Below, piece by piece: positions 27,412-36,098 of a stretch of DNA of 64,000 nt. Source of the DNA: Mannheimia sp041807705. GTDB taxonomy: Bacteria; Pseudomonadota; Gammaproteobacteria; Enterobacterales; Pasteurellaceae. The notes below the pieces were generated by a model that worked only from the letters and a program-made list of their open reading frames with translations, did not search any database and was not told the origin of the DNA. The translations under genes were made by a program, and so were the position numbers. The DNA lies in assembly GCF_041807705.1 (NCBI RefSeq), contig NZ_JBGTYY010000003.1:1-64000 (forward strand). Reading direction: 5' to 3'. The first letter of the stretch is position 1. Each line of letters begins with the position of its first letter.

Positions 27412-27441
27412 AACCGCTTGATAGCTTTCTAACAAGCGGTT
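27412..27441. terminator. Hairpin between convergent ruvC and murA
   Basis: AACCGCTTG and CAAGCGGTT, inverted uptake-signal cores, form a 9-bp stem with a 12-nt loop. Confidence 0.7.
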
Positions 27442-27463
27442 ACTTTTGGAGAAAATTTTGCAA

Positions 27464-28744
27464 TTACTCGCCTTCAAATGGAGCTGAAAAACGTTCAATT
27501 CTCGCCCCAATACCACGTAATTTTTCTTCGATGTGTTCGTAACCACGATCGATATGATAAATACGATCAACGATAGTTTCGCCACTTGCAATACAGCCTG
27601 CTAATACTAAGCTAATTGAAGCACGGAGATCCGTTGCCATCACTTCTGCTGATTTTAAGCGTTTTACGCCGTAGCAAATTGCGGTATTTCCTTCAATTTC
27701 AGCTTTAGCCCCCATACGAACTAACTCTGGAATGTGCATAAAGCGGTTTTCAAAAATGGTTTCCGTAATGCGGCTCGTACCGTCTGCAACGGCATTTAAC
27801 AAGGTAAATTGAGCTTGCATATCCGTTGGGAAGCCGGGGTGAGGCATTGTACGAATATTTACCGCTTTCGGGCGGCGACCAAGTGAATCTAAGGTAATGG
27901 TATCTTCCGTCACATCAACTTGCATACCTGCTTCACGCAATTTTTCAATAACTGCATCAAGTGTATCTGCTTTGGTGTTACGACAGGTAATACGACCACC
28001 AGAAATAGCAGCAGCGACTAAGAATGTTCCTGTTTCGATACGATCTGGCACAACACTATGCTCACAGCCACCTAAGTTTTCAACCCCTTCGATAGTGATC
28101 ATATCTGTACCGGCTCCTGAAATTTTAGCTCCCATTGCATTTAAGAAATCTGCGGTATCCACAATTTCAGGTTCACGAGCTGCGTTTTCAATAACGGTAG
28201 TCCCTTTTGCCAATGTTCCAGCCATCATTACCGATAAAGTTGCACCCACGCTCACTTTATCCATATAGATTCTTGCACCATTTAGACGACCTTGAGAAGT
28301 CGCTTTTACATAGCCTTCATCTAACTCAATGTTAGCACCCATTTTTTCAAGACCTGAAATGTGCATATCTACCGGTCTAGCACCGATAGTGCAGCCACCT
28401 GGTAATGAAACTTGACCAACTTGGAAACGTGCCACTAATGGTGCTAATGCCCAAATAGAAGCTCTCATTATCTTAACTAATTCGTATGGTGCAACGTAAT
28501 TATTGATGTTGCTTGCATCAATATGTACAACACCTTTTTCCTCTGCCTTTTCAACCACTACACCTAATTGACGTAAAATTTTAAAGGTTGTGTCAACATC
28601 TTTCAAATCAGGCACATTTTTTAATGTAACCGGCTTTTCTGCTAAAATAGAGGCAAATAAAATAGGCAGGGCGGCATTTTTTGCACCTGAAATATCAACG
28701 GTTCCGTTCAAAGAGAAAGGACCGTATACGCGGAATTTTTCCAT
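27464..28744 (-). CDS. murA: UDP-N-acetylglucosamine 1-carboxyvinyltransferase
   Basis: A 426-residue enzyme for the first committed step of peptidoglycan synthesis. Conserved ISGAKNAALPILFA opens the protein (Lys and Asn bind UDP-GlcNAc). The fosfomycin-target cysteine is in LPGGCTIGARPVD (about residue 117). DMQAQF and YHIDRGYEHIEEKLRGIGA close it. It lies downstream of ibaG and the mla operon, as in E. coli. Confidence 0.97.
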   Translation of the reverse strand: MEKFRVYGPFSLNGTVDISGAKNAALPILFASILAEKPVTLKNVPDLKDVDTTFKILRQLGVVVEKAEEKGVVHIDASNINNYVAPYELVKIMRASIWALAPLVARFQVGQVSLPGGCTIGARPVDMHISGLEKMGANIELDEGYVKATSQGRLNGARIYMDKVSVGATLSVMMAGTLAKGTTVIENAAREPEIVDTADFLNAMGAKISGAGTDMITIEGVENLGGCEHSVVPDRIETGTFLVAAAISGGRITCRNTKADTLDAVIEKLREAGMQVDVTEDTITLDSLGRRPKAVNIRTMPHPGFPTDMQAQFTLLNAVADGTSRITETIFENRFMHIPELVRMGAKAEIEGNTAICYGVKRLKSAEVMATDLRASISLVLAGCIASGETIVDRIYHIDRGYEHIEEKLRGIGARIERFSAPFEGE

Positions 28745-28788
28745 TTGGGAGATCCTAAAATTAAGAATTATAATTTTGTTTCAATTTT

Positions 28789-28813
28789 TGTAGGGGCGAA
28801 ATATTTTTCGCCC
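28789..28813. repeat. TGTAGGGGCG hairpin between ibaG and murA
   Basis: TGTAGGGGCGAAATATTTTT is followed by CGCCC, with GGGCGAAA/TTTCGCCC-type self-complementarity. Same family as the copy after aspS. On the minus strand it lies between ibaG and murA. Confidence 0.7.
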
Positions 28814-28818
28814 ATCTA

Positions 28819-29079
28819 TTAACCAACCATATTCAATAAACGCTCAGTTTTCCATTTTTCTGTACTGAACACTTTAATGGTTAATGCGTGAATTTCATTT
28901 GTAGTGAAATAGTCTGCTAGTGGTGCGTAAACCGCTTGTTGCTGTTTTACTTTTGAAAGTGCAGCAATGCTATCACTCACTACAATTACCCCAAAATGGG
29001 CATTTTCGCCTTGTGCGTGAACTTCGACTACATCGGTTAGGCTTTGTTTTAAGATGTCTTCAATTTGTGTTGGGGTCAT
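28819..29079 (-). CDS. ibaG: BolA-family protein IbaG
   Basis: An 86-residue BolA-like protein starting MTPTQIEDILKQSL, with the family pattern HFGVIVVSD and HALTIKVFSTEKW. The family binds [2Fe-2S] clusters with monothiol glutaredoxins and is linked to acid stress and iron homeostasis. The start is moved to 29079, since the longer frame overlaps mlaB with unrelated sequence. Position mlaB-ibaG-murA is conserved in gamma-proteobacteria. Confidence 0.92.
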   Translation of the reverse strand: MTPTQIEDILKQSLTDVVEVHAQGENAHFGVIVVSDSIAALSKVKQQQAVYAPLADYFTTNEIHALTIKVFSTEKWKTERLLNMVG

Positions 29080-29107
29080 TATAAATCCTAATGCTTTGCT
29101 AATTTTT

Positions 29108-29431
29108 TTAAATAATAAATTGCTCAAACCAACCGTCTAAATCATAGAGTTCTGATAATGCCTTAACAGAATCCGGCGTATTAATTAAACTGCTTGGTGT
29201 GATTTTATGGTAATGATTTAATAATTCAGCAAGTAATGTAAAACCGGCAGAATCTACACGAGTGATATCTTTTAAATCCCAATATAGCTTTTGATTACCT
29301 TTCGGAGATAAAAAAGAAGCACGTTGCTTCCATAATGGAAGCAACGTGTCACGAGTTAATTCGCCTGACAGTTTCACAAAAAGACTTTCATTGTTTTGCT
29401 GAATGTCCCATTTTAATGTTTTTTGAGGCAT
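29108..29431 (-). CDS. mlaB: MlaB, STAS subunit of the phospholipid transporter
   Basis: A 107-residue STAS-domain protein (LYWDLKDITRVDSAGFTLLAEL, with the conserved D-S/T-A-G-F loop). It binds the MlaF ATPase on the cytoplasmic side and stabilises the MlaFEDB complex. Part of the mlaF-E-D-C-B operon. Confidence 0.9.
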   Translation of the reverse strand: MPQKTLKWDIQQNNESLFVKLSGELTRDTLLPLWKQRASFLSPKGNQKLYWDLKDITRVDSAGFTLLAELLNHYHKITPSSLINTPDSVKALSELYDLDGWFEQFII

Positions 29432-29442
29432 AACTAAACTAT

Positions 29443-30078
29443 TTATTTTAAGGTAATTGGTTGTTTTGCTGATTGAGCAACTTGTGCGGTTAGTGCATCA
29501 ATACCTTTTTGACGGATTACACCAGCCCACTCATTTTGCTTAGTTGCAACCATACTTACACCTTCAGCAGCCATATCGTATGCTTGCCATTCTCCTGTTC
29601 TGCTGTTTTTACGCCATTTAAAGTCTAATTTAATTGGCTGTGCAGCACCTTTACCAGATACATTTACACGAATGCTTACAATCGATTTACCCTCAACGGA
29701 TTTCGGGCTTTCAATTTGGAATGTTTGATCTTGGTATTGGGTTAATACTTGTGAGTAAGATTGTTCTACAAACTGCCCGAATGCGTTAAAAAACGCTTCT
29801 TTTTGTGCATCTGTAGCAGAAGATAAGTTTTTACCTAATACTAACTGACCTGCATATTTAACGTGAACGTGCGGCATTAAGTCGTTACGCACAATGGTAC
29901 GCAAGTATTCAGGGTTTGATTTAATTTTGCTTTGATTTGCTTTGATATTGCCAAATAATTTATCTGCTGTTTGTTGCATTAATACATAAGGGCTAGTTTC
30001 AGCAAATGCCGTCGTTGAGAATAATGCAGAAACTGCGACTAAACCAGTTACGATAATTTTTTTAATGTTTTTTAACAT
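29443..30078 (-). CDS. mlaC: MlaC, periplasmic phospholipid carrier
   Basis: A 211-residue secreted protein with a signal peptide ending near TTAFA, belonging to the Ttg2D/MlaC family (YAGQLVLGKNLSSATDAQKEAF block). It shuttles phospholipid between the outer-membrane MlaA complex and the inner-membrane MlaFEDB complex. Confidence 0.95.
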   Translation of the reverse strand: MLKNIKKIIVTGLVAVSALFSTTAFAETSPYVLMQQTADKLFGNIKANQSKIKSNPEYLRTIVRNDLMPHVHVKYAGQLVLGKNLSSATDAQKEAFFNAFGQFVEQSYSQVLTQYQDQTFQIESPKSVEGKSIVSIRVNVSGKGAAQPIKLDFKWRKNSRTGEWQAYDMAAEGVSMVATKQNEWAGVIRQKGIDALTAQVAQSAKQPITLK

Positions 30079-30126
30079 TATTACTAATCTCCAAAAACTC
30101 TAAATTAGAGGTTATTGTTAAGTTGA

Positions 30127-30648
30127 TTATTCTGCGATGGGGGCAGAATCAATCGCTTTTTCATCTTCAGTTTTATCTGGCTTTTTATCACCATATAAGA
30201 ACTGACCAATCAAATCTTCTAATACCATTGCAGAGTTTGTATCTACAAAAGTATCGCCTTCTTTCATTATTGCGGTTTCGCCTTCAATCATAAAGCCGAC
30301 ATTTAACGCAACATATTGTTCACCTAATAAGCCAGAGGTTTTAATTGAAAGTGAGCTGGTGTCCGGAATTTGGTTAAAACTTTCATTCACAGCTAAGGCT
30401 ACTTTTGGCGTGTAGGTTTTGTTATCGAGTGAAATATCAGCTACTCGACCTACTACTACACCTCCAACTTTAATAGGTGCACGAACCTTTAGTCCACCGA
30501 TATTGTCAAAAGTTGCATAAAGCGTGTAAGTTTTCTCACTTGAGAATCCTTGTACATTTGCCACTCTTAAGCCTAAAAAGACAAGAGCTGCTAACCCTAG
30601 TAGTACAAATAATCCTACCCAGAATTCATATTTAATTGATTGACGCAT
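30127..30648 (-). CDS. mlaD: MlaD, MCE-domain membrane subunit
   Basis: A 173-residue protein with an N-terminal transmembrane helix (about residues 9-28) and a single MCE domain containing YATFDNIGGLKVRAPIKVGG and LLGEQYVALNVG. Six copies form a ring that passes lipid through the periplasmic side of the transporter. Confidence 0.95.
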   Translation of the reverse strand: MRQSIKYEFWVGLFVLLGLAALVFLGLRVANVQGFSSEKTYTLYATFDNIGGLKVRAPIKVGGVVVGRVADISLDNKTYTPKVALAVNESFNQIPDTSSLSIKTSGLLGEQYVALNVGFMIEGETAIMKEGDTFVDTNSAMVLEDLIGQFLYGDKKPDKTEDEKAIDSAPIAE

Positions 30649-30669
30649 TGTCTGTTCCTTTTACTAAAA

Positions 30670-31446
30670 TCAACCGCCGAACATAATCGCAGTTAAAATA
30701 AAATCTAATCCTAAAATCACAAGTGAAGCATTTACCACTGTCTTTGTTGTTGATTGGCTAATACCTTCTGAAGTTGGTACACAATCATAGCCGTTAAATA
30801 ATGCAATCCAAACTACAGCAAAAGCGAAAATCACACTTTTAATAAAGCCGTTGATTAAATCACTAGCATTAACTGAGTTTTGCATTACCGACCAGAAACT
30901 ACCGCCATCAACGCCTTTCCAATCTACGCCAACAAGTGAGCCGCCCCAAATACCAATCGCCGTAAAAATGGCTGCTAAAATCGGCATTGAGATCACACCT
31001 GCCCAAAAGCGTGGTGCGATAATTCGTCTTAAGGGATCAACTGCCATCATCTCAAGGCTAGAAAGTTGTTCTGTTGCTTTCATTAAGCCAATTTCTGCGG
31101 TTAATGCCGAACCTGCACGCCCTGCAAATAACAATGCAGTAACCACTGGCCCAAGTTCTCGCAATAACGATAGGGAAACCAACGTACCTAAGCTACTTTC
31201 CGCTGCAAAATCAACTAATACTACATAGCCTTGCAAGCCTAATACCATACCAATAAATAAGCCTGAGAGCATAATAATTAAAAGTGATTGCACTCCTAGC
31301 ACATAAAGTTGCTTAATCAGCAATGGAGTATGTTTTCTAAATTCAGGCTTACCGATTAATGCTCCCCACAACATAAAGGCTGAACGCCCGAGTGTACGGA
31401 TAAAATTAATCACAAAAGCCCCAATAGAGCTAATAAAATTAACCAT
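30670..31446 (-). CDS. mlaE: MlaE, permease subunit
   Basis: A 258-residue permease with about five membrane helices. The MlaE signature spans LRELGPVVTALLFAGRAGSA and the nearby EIGLMKATEQ (residues about 95-125). It overlaps mlaF by 8 bp and starts after a GAGGAG site. It forms the membrane core for retrograde phospholipid transport. Confidence 0.95.
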   Translation of the reverse strand: MVNFISSIGAFVINFIRTLGRSAFMLWGALIGKPEFRKHTPLLIKQLYVLGVQSLLIIMLSGLFIGMVLGLQGYVVLVDFAAESSLGTLVSLSLLRELGPVVTALLFAGRAGSALTAEIGLMKATEQLSSLEMMAVDPLRRIIAPRFWAGVISMPILAAIFTAIGIWGGSLVGVDWKGVDGGSFWSVMQNSVNASDLINGFIKSVIFAFAVVWIALFNGYDCVPTSEGISQSTTKTVVNASLVILGLDFILTAIMFGG

Positions 31447-32239
31447 TAAATAGCTCCTCCGTGTAATCTTTTGCAGGATAGTGGAAACGTACCGGCCCGT
31501 CTGCTTTACCCGCTAAGAATTGTACCACTTGCGGATCTTGGCTTTCTAACAACATTTCTGGCGTACCTTCTGCAATAATACGTTTATCCGCCACAATATA
31601 GGCATAATCAGCAATACTTAACACCTCTTTCACATCGTGAGATACCACAATAGAGGTGAGATTTAAGGCTTGATTTAGTTCTTTGATCAATTCCACGATC
31701 ACGCCCATACTGATCGGATCTTGCCCAGTGAAAGGCTCATCATACATAATCAAATCAGGATCAAGTGCAATCGCACGAGCAAGTGCCGCACGACGTGCCA
31801 TACCACCAGATAATTCAGATGGCATTAAATTTGCTGCACCTCGAAGCCCTACTGCTTCAAGTTTCAGCAACACTAATTTTCTAACAAGTTCTTCGGGTAA
31901 ACGGGTATGCTCTCGAATCGGGAAAGCCACATTGTCAAAAGTAGAAAGATCGGTAAACAACGCCCCAGATTGGAACAACATTCCCATTCGCTGACGAATT
32001 TCGTAAAGTTCTTTGTTGTTCGCTTTACAAATATCTCTACCATCAAACAAGATCTCACCCGATTCAGGTAAAATTTGCCCGCCAATCAAACGTAACAAGG
32101 TGGTTTTACCGATTCCAGACGGCCCCATAATGGCAGTTACTTTGCCTTTTTGCACTTGCAAATTGAGATTGTCATAAATCACTCTCTCCCCTCGTTTGAA
32201 GGTTAAGTGCTTTACTTCAACCAAATTTTCTCTAGACAT
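31439..32239 (-). CDS. mlaF: MlaF, ATPase subunit
   Basis: An ABC ATPase of about 266 residues. Walker A is GPSGIGKTT, the signature is LSGGMARR, Walker B is DLIMYDEP followed by FTGQDP, and the switch His is in VVSHD. The first ATG is taken (MSRENL), since the frame begins one codon earlier with TTG. First gene of mlaFEDCB-ibaG-murA. Confidence 0.95.
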   Translation of the reverse strand: MSRENLVEVKHLTFKRGERVIYDNLNLQVQKGKVTAIMGPSGIGKTTLLRLIGGQILPESGEILFDGRDICKANNKELYEIRQRMGMLFQSGALFTDLSTFDNVAFPIREHTRLPEELVRKLVLLKLEAVGLRGAANLMPSELSGGMARRAALARAIALDPDLIMYDEPFTGQDPISMGVIVELIKELNQALNLTSIVVSHDVKEVLSIADYAYIVADKRIIAEGTPEMLLESQDPQVVQFLAGKADGPVRFHYPAKDYTEELFNG

Positions 32240-32462
32240 CAAATATAGGACTCATATTAATAAAAGTAATGTATGGTCTATCAAATTTCAGCGAATGTCA
32301 AAAAACTTTTAATAAGATGACAAAACTTTGCTTTGCTAGCGGTATGATTTTAGAAAAATTTTGCAAATTGATGAACTGACAAAAAAAGGGCTTGTCTTAG
32401 TAAACACGAGCGACTTCACTCGTAGATTATAAAAAACATAGGATATGAGGAATATACACAAT

Positions 32463-33857
32463 ATGAATAAAACACTCAAAAAATCATTTTTAACCGCATT
32501 AGTTTTAGGCTCAAGCATTGCAGCAATGCCAATGATTGCACAAGCTGCATTACCAACAGCAGTTGATGGTCAAGCCGTGCCTAGTCTTGCCCCAATGTTA
32601 GAAAAAGTACAACCTGCGGTAGTCAGCATTGCCGTTGAAGGTAAAACAAAAGGCAATTCTCGCCGCACCCGTGATATTCCACCTGAATTTGAATTTTTCT
32701 TCGGTCCGAATGCCGATTTCTTCGGTGATCGTCAATCAGCCCCTCGCAACTTTCGTGGCGTAGGTTCAGGTGTAATCATTAATGCAGAAAAAGGCTATAT
32801 CATCACCAATAACCACGTTATTGATAATGCAGACAAGATGACGGTAAAACTGGAAGATGGACGTGAATTTAACGCAAAATTAGTTGGAAGCGATCCGCTT
32901 TCAGATGTTGCATTAATCCAAGTTGAAAATCCGAAAAACTTAACTGAAATTAAATTTGCAGATTCAGACAAACTACAAGTGGGCGATTTTACCGTCGCTA
33001 TCGGTAATCCGTTCGGTTTAGGGCAAACTGTAACCTCTGGTATTGTTTCTGCGTTAGGTCGTTCAACAGGTAAATCAGATGAAGGCTATGAAAACTATAT
33101 CCAAACTGATGCTGCGGTAAATCAGGGTAATTCAGGCGGCCCATTAATTAACTTAAAAGGGGAATTAATCGGTATCAATACTGCAATCATTTCCCCTAGT
33201 GGTGGCAATGCAGGTATCGCTTTTGCCATTCCAAGTAATATGGCAAACAGCCTTGTAATTCAAATTATTGAATTTGGCGAAGTAAAACGTGGAATGCTAG
33301 GCATTAAAGGCGGTGAGCTAAATGCAGATCTTGCCAAAGAGTTTAACATTTCAACCCAACAAGGGGCTTTCATTAGTGAAGTATTACCAGGTTCTGCCGC
33401 TGCTAAAGCAGGCTTTAAAGCAGGCGATGTGATTACTGAAATCAACGGTCAAAAAATCCGCAGTTTCAGTGAATTAAGAGCGAAAGTGGCTACTTCTGGT
33501 GTGGGTAAAGAGATTGAATTAACCTACTTGCGTGATGGCAAAGAAGACAAAGCGAAAGTGACGTTACAATCCGATTCGGAAGCTAAAACTACCGCTTCAA
33601 ACATTATTCCTGCATTAAAAGGAGCAGAATTCAATAACTACAATGCGAAAGGCATTAAAGGCGTTGAAATTTCTAATATCGAAAAAGGCTCAATAGCAGA
33701 AATGAGAAGCCTCAAAAAAGGCGATATCATCATTGGCGTAAACCGCCACTCGGTAGAAAATATTGCTGATTTACGCAAAATTTTAGATTCAAAACCATCT
33801 GTAGTTGCACTCAACATTGTGCGTGATGGCGCGAATTTCTATGTAATTTTGCAATAA
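32463..33857 (+). CDS. Periplasmic serine protease/chaperone of the HtrA (DegQ/DegP) family
   Basis: A 464-residue protein with a signal peptide ending near AQAAL. The trypsin-like domain carries His in ITNNHVIDNAD, Asp in DPLSDVALIQV and Ser in GNSGGPL. Two PDZ domains follow (about residues 265-355 and 375-460). It degrades misfolded envelope proteins. Length and absence of a long Q-linker are closer to DegQ than DegP, but family naming in Pasteurellaceae is loose. The ATG at 32463 is preferred over one six codons earlier. A weak sigma-E-like GAACT...TCTTA pair lies near 32373 and 32395. Confidence 0.92.
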   Translation: MNKTLKKSFLTALVLGSSIAAMPMIAQAALPTAVDGQAVPSLAPMLEKVQPAVVSIAVEGKTKGNSRRTRDIPPEFEFFFGPNADFFGDRQSAPRNFRGVGSGVIINAEKGYIITNNHVIDNADKMTVKLEDGREFNAKLVGSDPLSDVALIQVENPKNLTEIKFADSDKLQVGDFTVAIGNPFGLGQTVTSGIVSALGRSTGKSDEGYENYIQTDAAVNQGNSGGPLINLKGELIGINTAIISPSGGNAGIAFAIPSNMANSLVIQIIEFGEVKRGMLGIKGGELNADLAKEFNISTQQGAFISEVLPGSAAAKAGFKAGDVITEINGQKIRSFSELRAKVATSGVGKEIELTYLRDGKEDKAKVTLQSDSEAKTTASNIIPALKGAEFNNYNAKGIKGVEISNIEKGSIAEMRSLKKGDIIIGVNRHSVENIADLRKILDSKPSVVALNIVRDGANFYVILQ

Positions 33858-33865
33858 ATTATGAC

Positions 33866-33900
33866 AAAAAATAAGGTGGGTTTATCCCACCTTATTTTTT
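33866..33900. terminator. Bidirectional terminator after the HtrA-family gene
   Basis: AAAAAATAAGGTGGG and CCCACCTTATTTTTT form a 15-bp perfect stem with a 5-nt loop and T-runs on both strands. It abuts the stop codon of the convergent lysR. Confidence 0.92.
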
Positions 33901-34759
33901 AGAATTTAGTACTAACAAAATCCAAAAACGCCCGCATTAAAGCCGACTGATGGCGGTGTTTAACATAGAGTAAATGCACGGTAAAATCAGGCTTTGTCGT
34001 ATCCGCCAAAATCTCAACCAAGCCATACTCCTCAATCAAGCGATTTGCCATTGTGTGCGAAAGCATTCCAATCCCCCGACCATTTTTTATCGCATTTTGT
34101 ATCGCATAAACATCATTGCTGGCAAAAGTGTATGGCAGTTCCAGTGTTTTTTTGCCATTGGGAATGCGTAACAATTTTTGGTCGGATTTGGCATAGCCGA
34201 CAAGGGGAAACTTGGCTAAATCCGCCAAAGTCTTGGGCGTGCCAAATTGCGCCAAAAGTTTGGGATGGGAGAGCCACTTGGTTTGGGTGGTAAATAAGGG
34301 TCTGGCAACCACGCTATCTGTGTGCAAATCGCCTACCCGAAAGGCAAAATCTATGCCATCTTCCACCAAATCCAGCACACGGTCGGTAACTTCCAAATGC
34401 ACACTAACCTTTGGATTTAACACGCAAAACTCATCAAGCAAATCCCACACTTCGCTCATCGCGGTTACCGTAGAAATGCGTAATTTGCCTGTCAGCTCGC
34501 TACTCTCGGCAGAAAAATGTTGGGCGATTTGGGTTAGGTTATCCACACTTAACGCAATTTGTTCATAAAACTGTTGCCCCGCCATTGTCGGCTTGACCCC
34601 TGTTTTGTGGCGGTCAAACAGTTGTACGCCCAGCGATTTTTCAAGCTCCACAATCTGACGGCTAATCGTGGCAATCGGCACGCCTGTCTGCTCGGCAGTT
34701 TTAGAAAGTGAGCCTGTTTGGATAATATGGGTGAATAGGGGGAGGGTATTTAGGTTCAT
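33899..34759 (-). CDS. LysR-family transcriptional regulator
   Basis: A 286-residue LysR-type regulator. The N-terminal winged HTH is read from LSKTAEQTGVPIATISRQIVELEKSLGVQLFDR (residues about 17-49), and the substrate-binding domain occupies the rest. The start at 34759 (MNLNTLPLF) is the family N-terminus. The frame extends 13 codons upstream into hsdS. It begins only 10 bp after the hsdS stop, so its own promoter seems lost and it may be read from the R-M operon. Composition differs from host genes. It likely controls the three genes that carry the shared TTTC-N7-GAAA element. Confidence 0.9.
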   Translation of the reverse strand: MNLNTLPLFTHIIQTGSLSKTAEQTGVPIATISRQIVELEKSLGVQLFDRHKTGVKPTMAGQQFYEQIALSVDNLTQIAQHFSAESSELTGKLRISTVTAMSEVWDLLDEFCVLNPKVSVHLEVTDRVLDLVEDGIDFAFRVGDLHTDSVVARPLFTTQTKWLSHPKLLAQFGTPKTLADLAKFPLVGYAKSDQKLLRIPNGKKTLELPYTFASNDVYAIQNAIKNGRGIGMLSHTMANRLIEEYGLVEILADTTKPDFTVHLLYVKHRHQSALMRAFLDFVSTKF

Positions 34760-34769
34760 TGGTTTGCCT

Positions 34770-36098
34770 CTACACAAAAATGGCTTGCTCAAAATCAAGA
34801 ATGGCTTGATTGCGCAATTCTTTTGCTTGAATTTTTGCTTGTTTTTGAGTATTTTTTAGGTTGTAAATATGATTAATTATTGCAATCTGTTCATTGTTGG
34901 TAAGTATTGGCAAGGTCAAACGCTCTAAAAATGTTTTTGGTACTCGTTGCTGACCTGCCGACCCTGTAAAATAGCTCATTGCTGTCGTTAATAGCCTTTG
35001 ACTTCTTAATAGCAAATGCAAAAGCCGAATATCAAAACCACTATTTTTGATACGCAAAATATGAAATTCAGTTGAGCCAAAACCAAATCCATTTTCCAAA
35101 TCATTTGCAATCGCTGATTTGCCATTTTGCATACAAGGTGTTATCTTTGCCCAAAGTAAATCACCTTCTTGAAAGCGAGTATAGTTATTTTGCAGCTTAT
35201 TGCTTTCTTTACTTGTTATTTCACCATATTCATCAGATATATTTACCATTGGAATAAAGCTGATATTTATATCTTTGGGTATTTTTGTTGTTGGATTGAT
35301 ATAAAAGTAATTAGTAATAAGCTCATTTTTATATTTTTGTGATAAAAATACTGTCTCTGCCGTAATAATATCAGCATTAACCACATTCCACTTTTCTAAA
35401 TCTTTAAATCTAATAAATTGTAAAACTCCTTTATGTTCTACCTCTTTGTTTTGATTTATTTGAATACCTAAACTTTCAAATAAATATTGTTCAATTTCAA
35501 TGTCTATTTGTTTAGCTTGATTTTCCAAAATTTCAGCCTTCTGTATTTTTTCTTGGTAGGCGGATACTAGGGATTTTTGGATTTTAATATCAGGTAAAGG
35601 AATATGAATATTCGATAAATTATCAAAACTTAAATTTTGTCGTACTGAACCCGTAGTATTGTCATTAATAATTTGCTTAAAACCATTTATCTTAAATATT
35701 AAGAACAGAAATTCAGAATACAAACTTTCTTTGCAACTGAATACCACATAGGCAGGACTAATATATTGATGTAAATGATTTTCCCTTTTTAAACCAATAG
35801 AACCTACATTAATACGATAAGGGTTATAAGCCAAAAAGTCATTTTCAACAATTTTATAAGGCTGATTAATTTCTTTTCCTTTCTGAATATAAGCATCAAA
35901 AATACCCACTTTATTATCCACACCTAAGATTGAAAAATCTTGTTCAGGAAAGTCAAATGGTCTTATTCTCTTGTTTTGTTCAACAATATGATTACCCAAA
36001 CTTACAATATCAAATTTAGATTGAATACTATTGGACAAATAAGTTTTTACTGAAAAATCAATCAAATTCTTAAAGCGAATAAACTTCAAAAGTTCCAT
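34770..36098 (-). CDS. DNA specificity (S) subunit of the R-M system
   Basis: About 442 residues with two target-recognition domains, each followed by a long helix. The first helix region is KIQKAEILENQAKQIDIEIEQ (residues about 190-210), the second KNTQKQAKIQAKELRNQAILD at the C-terminus. Two TRDs predict a bipartite recognition sequence. The start codon is fused to the stop of the methylase gene (TGATG), so both are co-translated. The in-frame ATG seven codons earlier lies inside the methylase gene. AT-rich compared with the flanking island genes. Confidence 0.9.
   Translation of the reverse strand: MELLKFIRFKNLIDFSVKTYLSNSIQSKFDIVSLGNHIVEQNKRIRPFDFPEQDFSILGVDNKVGIFDAYIQKGKEINQPYKIVENDFLAYNPYRINVGSIGLKRENHLHQYISPAYVVFSCKESLYSEFLFLIFKINGFKQIINDNTTGSVRQNLSFDNLSNIHIPLPDIKIQKSLVSAYQEKIQKAEILENQAKQIDIEIEQYLFESLGIQINQNKEVEHKGVLQFIRFKDLEKWNVVNADIITAETVFLSQKYKNELITNYFYINPTTKIPKDINISFIPMVNISDEYGEITSKESNKLQNNYTRFQEGDLLWAKITPCMQNGKSAIANDLENGFGFGSTEFHILRIKNSGFDIRLLHLLLRSQRLLTTAMSYFTGSAGQQRVPKTFLERLTLPILTNNEQIAIINHIYNLKNTQKQAKIQAKELRNQAILDFEQAIFV

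Noticed and set aside
32370..32400. Sigma-E promoter before the HtrA-family gene
   Set aside because: GAACT and TCTTA are at acceptable spacing but both hexamers are degenerate. Mentioned only as weak in the gene entry.
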